Positions 1-5,722 of a DNA stretch of 5,722 nucleotides are shown here, piece by piece (within the stretch, counting starts at the first letter, position 1; every line of letters starts with the position of its first letter). Origin of the DNA: DATLFS01 sp035540935 (GTDB lineage Bacteria; Actinomycetota; CADDZG01; WHSQ01); NCBI GenBank assembly GCA_035540935.1, contig DATLFS010000087.1, positions 1-5,722 on the forward strand. The letters run 5' to 3'. The position numbers and the translations under genes were made by a program. The notes under the pieces are model-generated. The model saw nothing but the letters and a program-made list of their open reading frames with translations, had not been told where the DNA came from and did no database searches.

Positions 1-548
1 TTCGCCCGCGCTTCGGCGACCTGGGGCGACGATCCGGCGGCGCGTTGCTCCTCGAGGACCCTCTGGTAGACGGCGTCCGGGTCCTCCGCCGGTTCCAGCG
101 GCACCGGCGCGGCCTCCTCGCGAGGGACCTCGACCTGGGGCACGCTGACGCCGGACCCCTCGGCCGATGCTTCGGTCGGCGCGGCCTGGCGAGACGCCTC
201 GCCCGGCGGGGCCTCGGCCTTCGCCGGCTCGTTCTGCTCCTTCGTCGCCTCGGCGTCGATGCCGGGCGCCGGACCGGCATCGCCGCGCGCCGCGGCCCCT
301 TCCTCCGTCGTGGTGGCACCGGGCTGGGCGCCCCCGCCGGCGCTCGGAGCGTCGCTCTCCTCGGGGCGGGCCGCCTCGGGCGCCGCCGTTCCTTCCTTCG
401 GCGCAACCGCCGCCTGCTCGGGCCGCGCTTCGACCGCGGACGACGTGGGCGTCGCGGGGCGCGCCCCGGTGGCCTCGACCGTCGGCGACGTGAACCCCTC
501 CGGCCATTCGTCGCCGGCTCCCTCTTCCAGCGGCGGAGGCGGGAGGAC
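1..548 (-). other. NuoI C-terminal low-complexity acidic extension (region within nuoI)
   Basis: Residues 158 to 339 of NuoI begin at [15 protein letters not shown] and consist mostly of Ala, Pro, Glu, Gly and Thr. I count about 34 acidic and 12 basic residues, no Cys, and very few aromatics. No repeat unit is evident. The last visible part ([18 protein letters not shown]) is less proline-rich and could be a short helix. The segment is probably intrinsically disordered. Its function is unknown, and its end is not visible. Confidence 0.8.
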
Positions 549-1019
549 GGTCGACATCCAGTCGCTCAGCCGCTCCTTCTCGTGGGTCAGCTCGCGGATG
601 TCGTATTCCGAGTATTCGAACTCACGGCTCCAGAAGAGGGCGTCGTAAGGACACACCTCGACGCAGATCCCGCAGTACATGCACAGCGCATAATCGATCG
701 CGAAACGGTCGAGCACGTTGCGCTTGCGCTTGCGCCCGCCCTCGCGCTTGGGCGGCAGCTCCTCTTTGTGCGAGTCGATGTAGATGCACCAGTCGGGGCA
801 CTCCCGCGAGCACAGCATGCAGACGGTGCAGTTCTCCTCCTTGAGCGCGATCACGCCGCGAGTGCGCGACGGGAGGTCCTGCTTCACGTCCGGGTATTCG
901 ATGACGGTGTTGTGCTTGAAGAGGTGCTTGAGCGTGACGGCCATGCCCTTCAGCAGGCCGATGCCGAAGGTCATCTTCCGGTTCTTCTCGAGCCCCTCCG
1001 TGCGCGGCGTTATCGCCAC
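1..1019 (-). CDS. nuoI: NADH-quinone oxidoreductase subunit I with long Ala/Pro/Glu-rich C-terminal extension, 3' end outside window
   Basis: NuoI (TYKY/Nqo9 family) carries two [4Fe-4S] clusters (N6a and N6b) that lead electrons towards NuoB. The first 339 residues are visible with no stop before the window edge. The start is the GTG at 1019, with AGGGGAG 5 nt upstream. The ferredoxin core is complete: [12 protein letters not shown] (Cys64, 67, 70, 74) and [12 protein letters not shown] (Cys113, 116, 119, 123). A basic linker, [15 protein letters not shown], lies between them, and an extra Cys78 sits in CPDWCIYID. After about residue 157 the protein becomes low-complexity Ala/Pro/Glu/Thr, acidic and without cysteine or hydrophobic segments, for at least 182 residues. 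Family members usually end near 160-220 residues. The frame keeps GC-rich third positions throughout, so it looks like real coding sequence. nuoJ is expected next, outside the window. Confidence 0.93.
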   Translation of the reverse strand, partial: MAITPRTEGLEKNRKMTFGIGLLKGMAVTLKHLFKHNTVIEYPDVKQDLPSRTRGVIALKEENCTVCMLCSRECPDWCIYIDSHKEELPPKREGGRKRKRNVLDRFAIDYALCMYCGICVEVCPYDALFWSREFEYSEYDIRELTHEKERLSDWMSTVLPPPPLEEGAGDEWPEGFTSPTVEATGARPATPTSSAVEARPEQAAVAPKEGTAAPEAARPEESDAPSAGGGAQPGATTTEEGAAARGDAGPAPGIDAEATKEQNEPAKAEAPPGEASRQAAPTEASAEGSGVSVPQVEVPREEAAPVPLEPAEDPDAVYQRVLEEQRAAGSSPQVAEARA

Positions 1020-1024
1020 CCGTT

Positions 1025-1031
1025 CTCCCCT
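1025..1031 (-). promoter_or_regulatory. Ribosome binding site of nuoI
   Basis: AGGGGAG on the minus strand lies 5 nt before the GTG at 1019, in the 19-bp gap after the nuoH stop. The ATG at 1042 that overlaps the nuoH stop is out of frame with nuoI, so this motif decides the start. Confidence 0.7.
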
Positions 1032-1038
1032 CGCCTTC

Positions 1039-2037
1039 TCATACGTAGAGCACCCATGCTCCGGCTGCGAGGATCAGCGCCAGCGATACCGGGATGAGGA
1101 ACTTCCAGGCGAACTTCTGCAGCTGGTCCTCGCGCAATCTCGGGAACGTCGGCCGGATCCACAGGAACAGGAACACCATGAACGACGTCTTGAGGAGGAA
1201 CCACACGACGCCCGGGATCACCTCGAGCGGCCCCCACGGAACGATAGGCCTGTAACCACCGAGGAACAGCGTGGCCCCGATCGCCCCGAGGGCGACCATG
1301 TTCGCCACCTCCGGGAAGAAGAACGAGAAGATGAATCGCATCCCGCTGTACTCGGTGAAGGGACCCGTGATGATCTCCGACTCCGCGACCGGCATGTCGA
1401 ACGGCGGCCTCGTCAGCTCCGCGATCGTCGCGCCGGTGAAGACGAGGAACGCAGCCAGTCCGATACCGGGCGGCCAGAAAAGGAACGGCCAGCGCTGTGC
1501 CTCGACGATCTGGACCAGCGAGAGCGACCCCGCGAGCATCGCGACCACCGCGGCCGACAGCACGATCGGGAGCTCGTAAGCGATCAGCTGCGCGGCGGCA
1601 CGGAAGGTTCCGATCAGCGAGTACTTGTTGGCCGACGACCAGCCGGCCATCAGCACTCCGATGACGCTCACCGATGAGATCGCGAGGAGATAGAAGATGC
1701 CGACGTCGAGGTCCTCGACGATCAAGGCTCGGTCGACCGGGATCACGAGATAGATGAGCACGGTCGGGACGAAGATCAGGAACGGCGCGAGCGAGAACAC
1801 CCGCTTGTCGGCCGCGGCGGGGATGATGTCCTCTTTGTAGAGGAACTTGAGGCCGTCGGCCAGCAACGTCGCCCAGCCGTGGAATCCACCCGGGTACATG
1901 GGCCCCAGCCGGTGCTGCAGGTGCGCCATCACCTTGTGCTCCGCATAGCCGGCGACGAGCGTCACCCCCGGCACGAGCGCGAGCACGATCCCGACCTTCA
2001 GGAGCAGTATCTGCCAGTCGGTGAGAACGATGTCCAT
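1039..2037 (-). CDS. nuoH: NADH-quinone oxidoreductase subunit H
   Basis: NuoH (ND1/Nqo8 family) is the multi-helix membrane subunit that closes the quinone chamber and starts the proton pathway. The product has 332 residues, a normal length, with about eight hydrophobic helices. Signatures are [16 protein letters not shown] (31-46), [17 protein letters not shown] (61-77), [20 protein letters not shown] (132-151) followed by [23 protein letters not shown] (209-225), FTEYSGMRF (227-235) and [12 protein letters not shown] (295-306). The conserved acidic residues Glu33, Glu155, Glu207, Asp214, Glu219 and Glu221 are present. The first loop differs from the common ERK...GPNRVGP wording, with His34 in place of Arg and [10 protein letters not shown] after it. 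I remember this form from the nuoEFG-less actinomycete set. The ATG at 2037 overlaps the nuoD stop. Only a weak GGGGG lies 13 nt upstream, so translation probably depends on coupling. Confidence 0.95.
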   Translation of the reverse strand: MDIVLTDWQILLLKVGIVLALVPGVTLVAGYAEHKVMAHLQHRLGPMYPGGFHGWATLLADGLKFLYKEDIIPAAADKRVFSLAPFLIFVPTVLIYLVIPVDRALIVEDLDVGIFYLLAISSVSVIGVLMAGWSSANKYSLIGTFRAAAQLIAYELPIVLSAAVVAMLAGSLSLVQIVEAQRWPFLFWPPGIGLAAFLVFTGATIAELTRPPFDMPVAESEIITGPFTEYSGMRFIFSFFFPEVANMVALGAIGATLFLGGYRPIVPWGPLEVIPGVVWFLLKTSFMVFLFLWIRPTFPRLREDQLQKFAWKFLIPVSLALILAAGAWVLYV

Positions 2038-3218
2038 CAGCGGTCGATGTCCCCCAGCACGAAGAAGAAGGACCCGAGGATCGCGATCATGTCTGAGACG
2101 AACGTGTTCTCGAGGACGTGCGGCAGCGCGGAGACGTTGGAGTACGAGGGGGTCCGCAGCTTGAGGCGGTAAGGACGCCGATCACCATCGGAGATGAGGT
2201 ACATGCCGAGCTCGCCGAGCGAGTTCTCCGTGCGAACGTAGACCTCGCCTTCAGGAGCCTGGATCACGCGCGGCACCTTTCCGACGATCGGTCCCGTCGG
2301 CATCCCCTCGATGGCCTGCTCGACGATCTTCGCCGACTCGACCACCTCGTGCACCAAGACCCAGAAGCGGTCGAAGCAGTCACCGTTCGTCCCATAGGGG
2401 ACGTCGAAGTCGAAGTGGTCGTAGCACGAGTACGGCTCGTCCTTGCGGACGTCGAAGGTGATGTTGGAGCCGCGCGCGATCGGGCCGGAGACCCCGTAGT
2501 TGTACGCGACCTCCTTCTCCAGCACGCCGACGTCGATCGTGCGCTTCTTGAAGATCTCGTTCCCGAGCAAGAGGTTCTCGTAGTCGGGAAGCCGGTTGAT
2601 GACCTGGCGGACGCCCTTGAGCGCCTGGGCGAAGAATCCTCGCGGCACGTCTTCCTTCAGCCCGCCGGGGCGGAAGAAACCGAAGTGCATCCGTCCGCCG
2701 GTCGCCATCTCGAGCGCCTGCTGGATCTCCTCGCGCTCACGGAACGCATAGAAGGTCGGCGTGATCGCGCCGAGCTCGGCGCCGAAAGATGCGAAGAACA
2801 TCAGGTGGTTGATGATGCGGTTGAGCTCGACCATCACGACCCGCAGGTACTGCGCACGCGGCGGGACCTCGATCTCCATGAGCTTCTCGACCGCGAGCCA
2901 GAGCGGGAACTCGTTGTTGATCCCCGAGAGCCAGTCCATGCGCGACACCAGGTTCGTTATCTGGCGGTAGTCGCGCTGCTCCACGAGCTTCTCGTAGCCG
3001 CGGTGCATGTAGCCGATGACCGGCTCCGCGTGGACGAGCACCTCTCCGTCGATCGTCGCGAGCAGCCGGAAGACGCCGTGCGTGGCAGGGTGCTGGGGAC
3101 CGACGTTGAGGATCATCTCCTCGGTGCCTATGCGGTCCCGAGGCGCCTCCACCTGCGTCTCTTCTGCCTCGCGGACGACCTCGTCGGCGTTGCGGATGCC
3201 GCGCTCCGTCGTGGCCAC
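2037..3218 (-). CDS. nuoD: NADH-quinone oxidoreductase subunit D (quinone-site subunit)
   Basis: NuoD (49-kDa/Nqo4 family, related to the large subunit of [NiFe] hydrogenases) forms the quinone cavity with NuoB and NuoH. The product has 393 residues, a normal length. Signatures in order are NVGPQHPATHGVFRL (38-52), IGYMHRGYEKL (68-78), VSRMDWLSGINNE (91-103), ELNRIINHLMFFASFGAELG (131-150), GGLKEDVPRGF (185-195), GELGMYLISDG (335-345), PYRLKLRTPSYSN (349-361) and the C-terminal GDIDR. His47 matches the quinone-binding His38 of Thermus Nqo4. Trp96 falls where Nqo4 has Tyr87, at an identical spacing of 49 residues, so the usual quinone hydrogen-bonding Tyr is replaced. The first 30 residues are a charged N-terminal extension. 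The GTG at 3218 directly follows the nuoC TAG. The stop overlaps the nuoH start (TGATG), so no nuoE, nuoF or nuoG follows. Confidence 0.95.
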   Translation of the reverse strand: MATTERGIRNADEVVREAEETQVEAPRDRIGTEEMILNVGPQHPATHGVFRLLATIDGEVLVHAEPVIGYMHRGYEKLVEQRDYRQITNLVSRMDWLSGINNEFPLWLAVEKLMEIEVPPRAQYLRVVMVELNRIINHLMFFASFGAELGAITPTFYAFREREEIQQALEMATGGRMHFGFFRPGGLKEDVPRGFFAQALKGVRQVINRLPDYENLLLGNEIFKKRTIDVGVLEKEVAYNYGVSGPIARGSNITFDVRKDEPYSCYDHFDFDVPYGTNGDCFDRFWVLVHEVVESAKIVEQAIEGMPTGPIVGKVPRVIQAPEGEVYVRTENSLGELGMYLISDGDRRPYRLKLRTPSYSNVSALPHVLENTFVSDMIAILGSFFFVLGDIDR

Positions 3219-3773
3219 CTACCGGCCTCCCGCCGCGGCTTCTTCCGGGTCCTTCGCTCCCGGCCACGGCTTCACGATCCGCGTCGGCAACCGGAACGAC
3301 TTCAGCAACGGGTTGCCCTCGAAGTCCTCCGGGAGATAGAGGTTCACGAGACGCGGGTGACCTGCGAAGTGGATGCCGAACATCTCCCACGTCTCGCGCT
3401 CGTGCCAAAGAGCGCCGGCGAAGACGCCGGTGATCGACGGGCACTCCGCCCCCTCGAGCGGCAGGGGGACGTGGATGTTGATGTGCATCACGTGGTCGGG
3501 CGAGTAGAGGTGGATCAAGACCTCCAGGCCGCCGCGCCCCTCCTTCTCCTCGTCATCGTCGCCGCCGAAGGTGGACCGGTCGACGCCCGAGAGGAACGTG
3601 AAGAAGCGGAAGCGAAGATCGTCGTGGTCGCGGAGCGTCTTGACGAGCTCGACCAGGTTCTCCGGCGAGACCGTCACGTCGACGTGTCCGAAAACGAGGC
3701 TCTCGTTAGAGATCAGGTTCCCGACGGCCGAGCGCACCCGTTCCAGCGACTCACCGGGGGTCGGACGCGCCAC
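3219..3773 (-). CDS. nuoC: NADH-quinone oxidoreductase subunit C
   Basis: This is the 30-kDa subunit family of complex I, a cluster-free structural protein that packs against NuoD and NuoB in the connecting module. The 184-residue product carries the diagnostic segment HERETWEMFGIHFAGHPRLV (124-143) followed by LYLPEDFEGNPLLKSF (145-160). The N-terminal half (about 28-65) has the usual alpha/beta fold wording, with FRFFTFLSGVD before the middle strand. An acidic loop, GGDDDEEKEGRGG (70-82), sits where the family varies in length. The start is the GTG at 3773, which overlaps the nuoB stop as TAGTG and has GGGAGG 6 nt upstream. The same frame is open for about 140 codons further upstream, but that stretch is nuoB read out of frame. 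nuoC and nuoD are separate genes here, not fused as in E. coli NuoCD. The product is short but within the family range. Confidence 0.93.
   Translation of the reverse strand: MARPTPGESLERVRSAVGNLISNESLVFGHVDVTVSPENLVELVKTLRDHDDLRFRFFTFLSGVDRSTFGGDDDEEKEGRGGLEVLIHLYSPDHVMHINIHVPLPLEGAECPSITGVFAGALWHERETWEMFGIHFAGHPRLVNLYLPEDFEGNPLLKSFRLPTRIVKPWPGAKDPEEAAAGGR
3226..3231 (-). promoter_or_regulatory. Ribosome binding site of nuoD
   Basis: GGGAGG on the minus strand lies 7 nt before the GTG at 3218, inside the end of nuoC. It supports a GTG start placed directly after the nuoC stop codon. Confidence 0.7.
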
Positions 3774-4303
3774 TACACGCCTCCCGCGAGACCCGGTTCG
3801 GGGATGTGTGGGATCGGGGTGTCGTGGCCGCGCCACTTCTCGGCGACGTCCTCCCCCTGGATCTTCTGCTGGAGCCTGATGATGCCCTGCAGGAGCGCCT
3901 CGGGGCGGGGCGGGCAACCCGGGACGTACACGTCGACCGGCATGATCTGGTCGACGCCCTTCGTGACCGAATAGGAGTCCCAGTAGGGGCCGCCACAGTT
4001 GGCGCACGACCCCATCGAGATGACGTACTTGGGCTCGGGCATCTGGTCGTACACCCGCTTGAGTGGCGCCGCCATCTTGTCTGTCACCGTTCCGGCGACG
4101 ACGAGGAGATCGGATTGCCGGGGGGAGGCGGGGAAGGGGATGACGCCGAAGCGGATGATGTCGAACTTGCTGCCGATCGCCGCCCCCATCTCGATGCCGC
4201 AGCACGCGAGCCCGAACTGCATCATCCAGAGGGAGTACTTGCGGCTCCAGTTGAGAAGCCAGGACGCAGGCTTCGGCAGCCTGACCTTCTCCATCACAGC
4301 CAT
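3773..4303 (-). CDS. nuoB: NADH-quinone oxidoreductase subunit B (cluster N2 subunit)
   Basis: NuoB (PSST/Nqo6 family) holds the terminal [4Fe-4S] cluster N2, which passes electrons to quinone at the interface with NuoD. The product has 176 residues from the ATG at 4303. The four N2 ligands are in place: adjacent Cys34 and Cys35 in [10 protein letters not shown], Cys100 in [10 protein letters not shown], and Cys130 in [28 protein letters not shown] (60-78) is the other family signature. Cys103 is an extra cysteine close to ligand Cys100, where Ser is common. The start at 4303 is preferred because AAGAAGG lies 7 nt upstream. The alternative ATG at 4294 forms a neat TGATG overlap with nuoA, but its Shine-Dalgarno is 16 nt away. 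The stop TAG shares its last base with the nuoC GTG. A short polar tail (about 150-176) follows the core. Confidence 0.95.
   Translation of the reverse strand: MAVMEKVRLPKPASWLLNWSRKYSLWMMQFGLACCGIEMGAAIGSKFDIIRFGVIPFPASPRQSDLLVVAGTVTDKMAAPLKRVYDQMPEPKYVISMGSCANCGGPYWDSYSVTKGVDQIMPVDVYVPGCPPRPEALLQGIIRLQQKIQGEDVAEKWRGHDTPIPHIPEPGLAGGV
3780..3785 (-). promoter_or_regulatory. Ribosome binding site of nuoC
   Basis: GGGAGG on the minus strand lies 6 nt before the GTG at 3773, inside the last codons of nuoB. It fixes the nuoC start within a frame that is open far upstream. The same GCGGGAGGC context occurs before nuoD. Confidence 0.7.
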
Positions 4304-4662
4304 TCGAGGACCTTCTTCTTCACCGCGTACAAGAGGGCGAGGGCGAGGATCGCGATGAAGATGACCATCTCGACGAACGCCTGCGTGCCCAGGCTCTCGA
4401 ACACGATCGCCCAGGGAAACAAGAACACTGCCTCGACGTCGAAGATCACGAACAGCAGGGCGAAGATGTAATAGCGCACGTTGGCCTGCTGCCACCCCGA
4501 CCCGATCGGGTCGATGCCCGACTCATAGGTCGTGTACTTCTCGGGGTGCGGGACCTTCGGGCGGACGAGACGCGACAGCTGCAGCGTTCCGCCGAGAAGA
4601 GCGGCGGCCACGATGGCGAAGATCCCGATGGTGACGTACTGACCGAAGTACCCGTCAGGCAC
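4294..4662 (-). CDS. nuoA: NADH-quinone oxidoreductase subunit A
   Basis: This is a small membrane subunit at the junction of the peripheral and membrane arms of complex I (ND3 family). The 122-residue product has the usual length. Three hydrophobic helices are visible, at about residues 9-29, 63-86 and 95-115. The long loop between the first two carries the family signature [13 protein letters not shown] (about 42-54), where some homologues have Cys in place of Ser48. The second helix has the conserved acidic pair Asp75 and Glu77 in [14 protein letters not shown]. The GTG at 4662 is chosen because it gives the normal N-terminus (PDGYFGQY then the first helix) and lies 11 nt after a GAGGGAG motif (4674-4680); a TTG at 4722 would add 20 untypical polar residues. 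nuoA is the first gene of the coupled block, and its 3' end overlaps nuoB. Confidence 0.93.
   Translation of the reverse strand: MPDGYFGQYVTIGIFAIVAAALLGGTLQLSRLVRPKVPHPEKYTTYESGIDPIGSGWQQANVRYYIFALLFVIFDVEAVFLFPWAIVFESLGTQAFVEMVIFIAILALALLYAVKKKVLEWL
4311..4317 (-). promoter_or_regulatory. Ribosome binding site of nuoB, deciding the start at 4303
   Basis: AAGAAGG on the minus strand lies 7 nt before the ATG at 4303 and 16 nt before the ATG at 4294. The spacing favours the upstream ATG. The motif is inside the nuoA coding sequence, as expected for translational coupling. Confidence 0.55.
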
Positions 4663-4673
4663 GGTGCCGCATG

Positions 4674-4680
4674 CTCCCTC
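4674..4680 (-). promoter_or_regulatory. Putative ribosome binding site of nuoA
   Basis: GAGGGAG on the minus strand lies 11 nt before the GTG at 4662. The spacing is longer than ideal, but this is the only purine-rich anti-16S match near any in-frame start. An ATG at 4672 sits within the spacer but is out of frame with nuoA. Confidence 0.45.
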
Positions 4681-4832
4681 GTCGCGTCGAAACCGCCGGT
4701 CGTGCTCGATCGGTGGGGCCAAACGTCGGCCGTGCGGCGCGCCGGACGCCCCGAATCCGGGCAGAAACTACCACGCTGTCGCGCGGCGCCACCGAGTTCG
4801 TTCGCTCGTGAACCGGGCTTCCGAAGCGCCCG

Positions 4833-4850
4833 CGCGCGGCGCGCCGCGCG
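4833..4850 (-). repeat. Perfect 18-bp GC palindrome directly after nuoN stop; possible terminator hairpin
   Basis: The sequence cgcgcggcgcgccgcgcg is fully self-complementary and starts one base past the nuoN TGA (4854-4852). In RNA it could fold into a stem of about 7 bp closed by a 4-nt loop, all G-C pairs. No T-run follows on the minus strand, so it is not a classical intrinsic terminator, though hairpins without a U-tract have been proposed as terminators in actinomycetes. It could equally be a protein-binding palindrome or a chance product of the base composition. Confidence 0.7.
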
Positions 4851-4851
4851 T

Positions 4852-5722
4852 TCATCCGCCGGCGAAGATGCGGGCGTTCTCCGCCGCATCGATCAGGGGT
4901 CCCCAGTAGAGACCGAGCGCCAGCGTCGCGAGGGCGGTGAGGCCGATCACCCCTGCGGACAGCGGCCCGAGCCGCGCCCGCGGCGCGTCGGCGCCCGGCT
5001 CGACCATGTACATCACGACCATCACGCGGAGATAGAAGAAGGCGGCGATCGCGCTCGCGAGGACACCGACCACGACGAGCCATTCGTACCCCGCCTCGAT
5101 CGCGGCGCCGAAGACGACCAGCTTGGCGACGAACCCGGAGGTGAGGGGGACCCCCGCGAGCGAGAGCATGAAGAGCGTCATGAGTCCGGCGAGCACCGGG
5201 TGCGCCTCGAACAGCCCCCGATAGTCGGCGAGCCGGGTGCGCCTTTCCTTTTTCCCCGCCAGTACGGCGACGACCGCGAACGCTCCCAGCACGGTCAGTC
5301 CGTAGGTCGCCAGGTAGAAGAGCGCGCCCGAGACGCCGCGGTCGTTGGCGGCGATGATGCCGGTGAAGACAAAGCCGGCGTGGGCAACCGACGAATAGGC
5401 GAGAAGGCGCTTCACGTCTTCCTGGACGACGGCGACGACCGAGCCGGCCACCATCGTGAGCGCGGCGATCCCGATGACGAGCGGCCTCCAGTCCCACAGC
5501 AACGGGAACAGCGCCACGTCCAGGAGCCGGACGATCGCGGCGAACCCGGCGAACTTCGACGCCGCCGCCATGAACCCGGTTACGGGGCTCGGCGCGCCCT
5601 GGTAGGCGTCCGGTGTCCACATATGGAAGGGGACGGCTGCGACCTTGAAACCGAGGCCGACGATGAGCAGCGCGGTCGCCAGGACCAGCAGTCCGTAGTT
5701 GGTGGTCGCGGTGGTCGCGAGG
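4852..5722 (-). CDS. nuoN: NADH-quinone oxidoreductase subunit N (proton-pumping membrane subunit), 5' end outside window
   Basis: This is an antiporter-like subunit of the complex I membrane arm (proton-translocating transporter family), which moves protons across the cytoplasmic membrane. The C-terminal 289 residues are visible. The frame is open to the window edge, so the true start lies upstream; the ATG at 5622 is internal, because the conserved sequence VGLGFKVAAVPFHMWTPDAY spans it. The conserved membrane lysines are present: Lys in GFKVAAVPFH (codon 5644-5646), Lys in EDVKRLLAYSS (5410-5412) and Lys in GFVAKLVVF (5122-5124), matching the TM7, TM8 and TM12 lysines of E. coli NuoN. Hydrophobic helices alternate with short loops throughout, and the C-terminus IFAGG follows a final helix, as expected for a complete 3' end. 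YQGAP.PVT favours NuoN over NuoM or NuoL. The gene lies upstream of nuoA, not at the distal end of its operon, so it may belong to a preceding nuo cluster. Confidence 0.93.
   Translation of the reverse strand, partial: LATTATTNYGLLVLATALLIVGLGFKVAAVPFHMWTPDAYQGAPSPVTGFMAAASKFAGFAAIVRLLDVALFPLLWDWRPLVIGIAALTMVAGSVVAVVQEDVKRLLAYSSVAHAGFVFTGIIAANDRGVSGALFYLATYGLTVLGAFAVVAVLAGKKERRTRLADYRGLFEAHPVLAGLMTLFMLSLAGVPLTSGFVAKLVVFGAAIEAGYEWLVVVGVLASAIAAFFYLRVMVVMYMVEPGADAPRARLGPLSAGVIGLTALATLALGLYWGPLIDAAENARIFAGG
5701..5718. repeat. Two tandem copies of a 9-bp unit inside nuoN
   Basis: The unit ggtggtcgc occurs twice in succession (5701-5709 and 5710-5718). It is in phase with nuoN and encodes a duplicated Ala-Thr-Thr on the minus strand, just before the helix LLVLATALLIVGLGFK. 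It is probably a loop-length duplication of no regulatory meaning. The window edge hides whether more copies follow. Confidence 0.6.

Larger units (their letters stand above)
4663..4851. other. Intergenic gap between nuoN and nuoA
   Basis: This 189-bp gap is the only real non-coding stretch in the window. It holds the 18-bp GC palindrome next to the nuoN stop, two copies of the octamer GGCGCGCC (4736-4743 and 4838-4845), and the putative ribosome binding site of nuoA. I see no convincing -35/-10 pair, riboswitch or small ORF. If nuoA-nuoI has its own promoter, this is where it should lie. An in-frame TTG at 4722 could extend NuoA into the gap, but the added residues are polar and do not resemble NuoA. 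Confidence 0.7.

Noticed and set aside
45..1097. Plus-strand open frame of 350 codons
   Set aside because: It is the exact antisense codon register of nuoI. Its product is Arg/Leu/Gly-rich, low in complexity and unlike any family, while the minus strand encodes clear ferredoxin motifs.
2118..3974. Plus-strand open frame of 618 codons across nuoD, nuoC and part of nuoB
   Set aside because: It is antisense to three well-supported genes. Its length comes from GC-rich codons that lack stops in the opposite strand, and the product is a charged string without domain signals.
3774..4205. N-terminal extension of NuoC suggested by an open frame reaching 4205
   Set aside because: This stretch is nuoB read out of frame. 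The GTG at 3773 has a good ribosome binding site and gives a normal NuoC.
4766..4775. TAGTTT on the minus strand as a possible -10 box for nuoA
   Set aside because: It fits only the loose TANNNT pattern, and I find no recognisable -35 at the proper distance, so it is too weak to annotate.
4736..4845. Two GGCGCGCC octamers in the nuoN-nuoA gap as paired operator sites
   Set aside because: A third copy lies inside nuoN (5591-5598), and about one or two are expected by chance in a window this GC-rich.
4655..5620. Minus-strand open frame of 321 codons overlapping nuoN and the gap
   Set aside because: It is Arg/Gly-rich and out of frame with nuoN, whose frame has the conserved lysines and membrane helices.
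1..5722. A hidden defence, mobile or CRISPR-like system
   Set aside because: Coding sequence of recognised nuo genes covers nearly the whole window. No repeat arrays, transposase motifs, attachment sites or RNA genes were seen on either strand.

Overview
The window is a tightly packed run of respiratory complex I (NADH-quinone oxidoreductase family) genes, all on the minus strand. Read in the direction of transcription, from high to low coordinates, they are the 3' part of nuoN, a 189-bp gap, then nuoA, nuoB, nuoC, nuoD, nuoH and the 5' part of nuoI. Both ends of the window cut through genes. No tRNA, rRNA, mobile element, CRISPR array or defence system is visible. The long plus-strand open frames are antisense shadows created by the high GC content.

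The organism is a GC-rich bacterium, most probably an actinomycete or a deeper uncultured member of Actinomycetota. The support is the GC-rich third codon positions, four GTG starts out of six visible starts, and subunit wording that I remember from the second, NADH-module-less nuo set of Streptomyces-like genomes. Examples are [13 protein letters not shown] in NuoI and [10 protein letters not shown] with [10 protein letters not shown] in NuoH. That placement is from memory and was not tested by alignment.

From nuoA to nuoI the genes are almost certainly one translationally coupled operon. nuoA/nuoB overlap by 10 bp, nuoB/nuoC by 1 bp (TAGTG), nuoC and nuoD abut (TAG then GTG), nuoD/nuoH overlap by 1 bp (TGATG), and nuoH is followed after 19 bp by nuoI. 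The decisive layout point is that nuoD runs directly into nuoH. The NADH-oxidising module genes nuoE, nuoF and nuoG, which normally sit there, are absent at this spot. The visible genes encode the quinone-reducing connecting part (NuoB, NuoC, NuoD, NuoI) plus membrane subunits NuoA and NuoH. NuoJ, NuoK, NuoL and NuoM are expected beyond the low-coordinate edge. The likely product is an 11-subunit-type complex whose electron donor is not shown, unless nuoEFG lie elsewhere.

Three things stand out. NuoI carries a run of more than 180 residues that is rich in Ala, Pro and Glu, acidic, apparently disordered, and still open at the window edge. NuoD has Trp at the position of the otherwise conserved quinone-site Tyr (RMDY becomes RMDW). 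A nuoN ends just upstream of nuoA and is separated from it by a perfect GC palindrome. This last point suggests either two nuo clusters in tandem or a permuted gene order.
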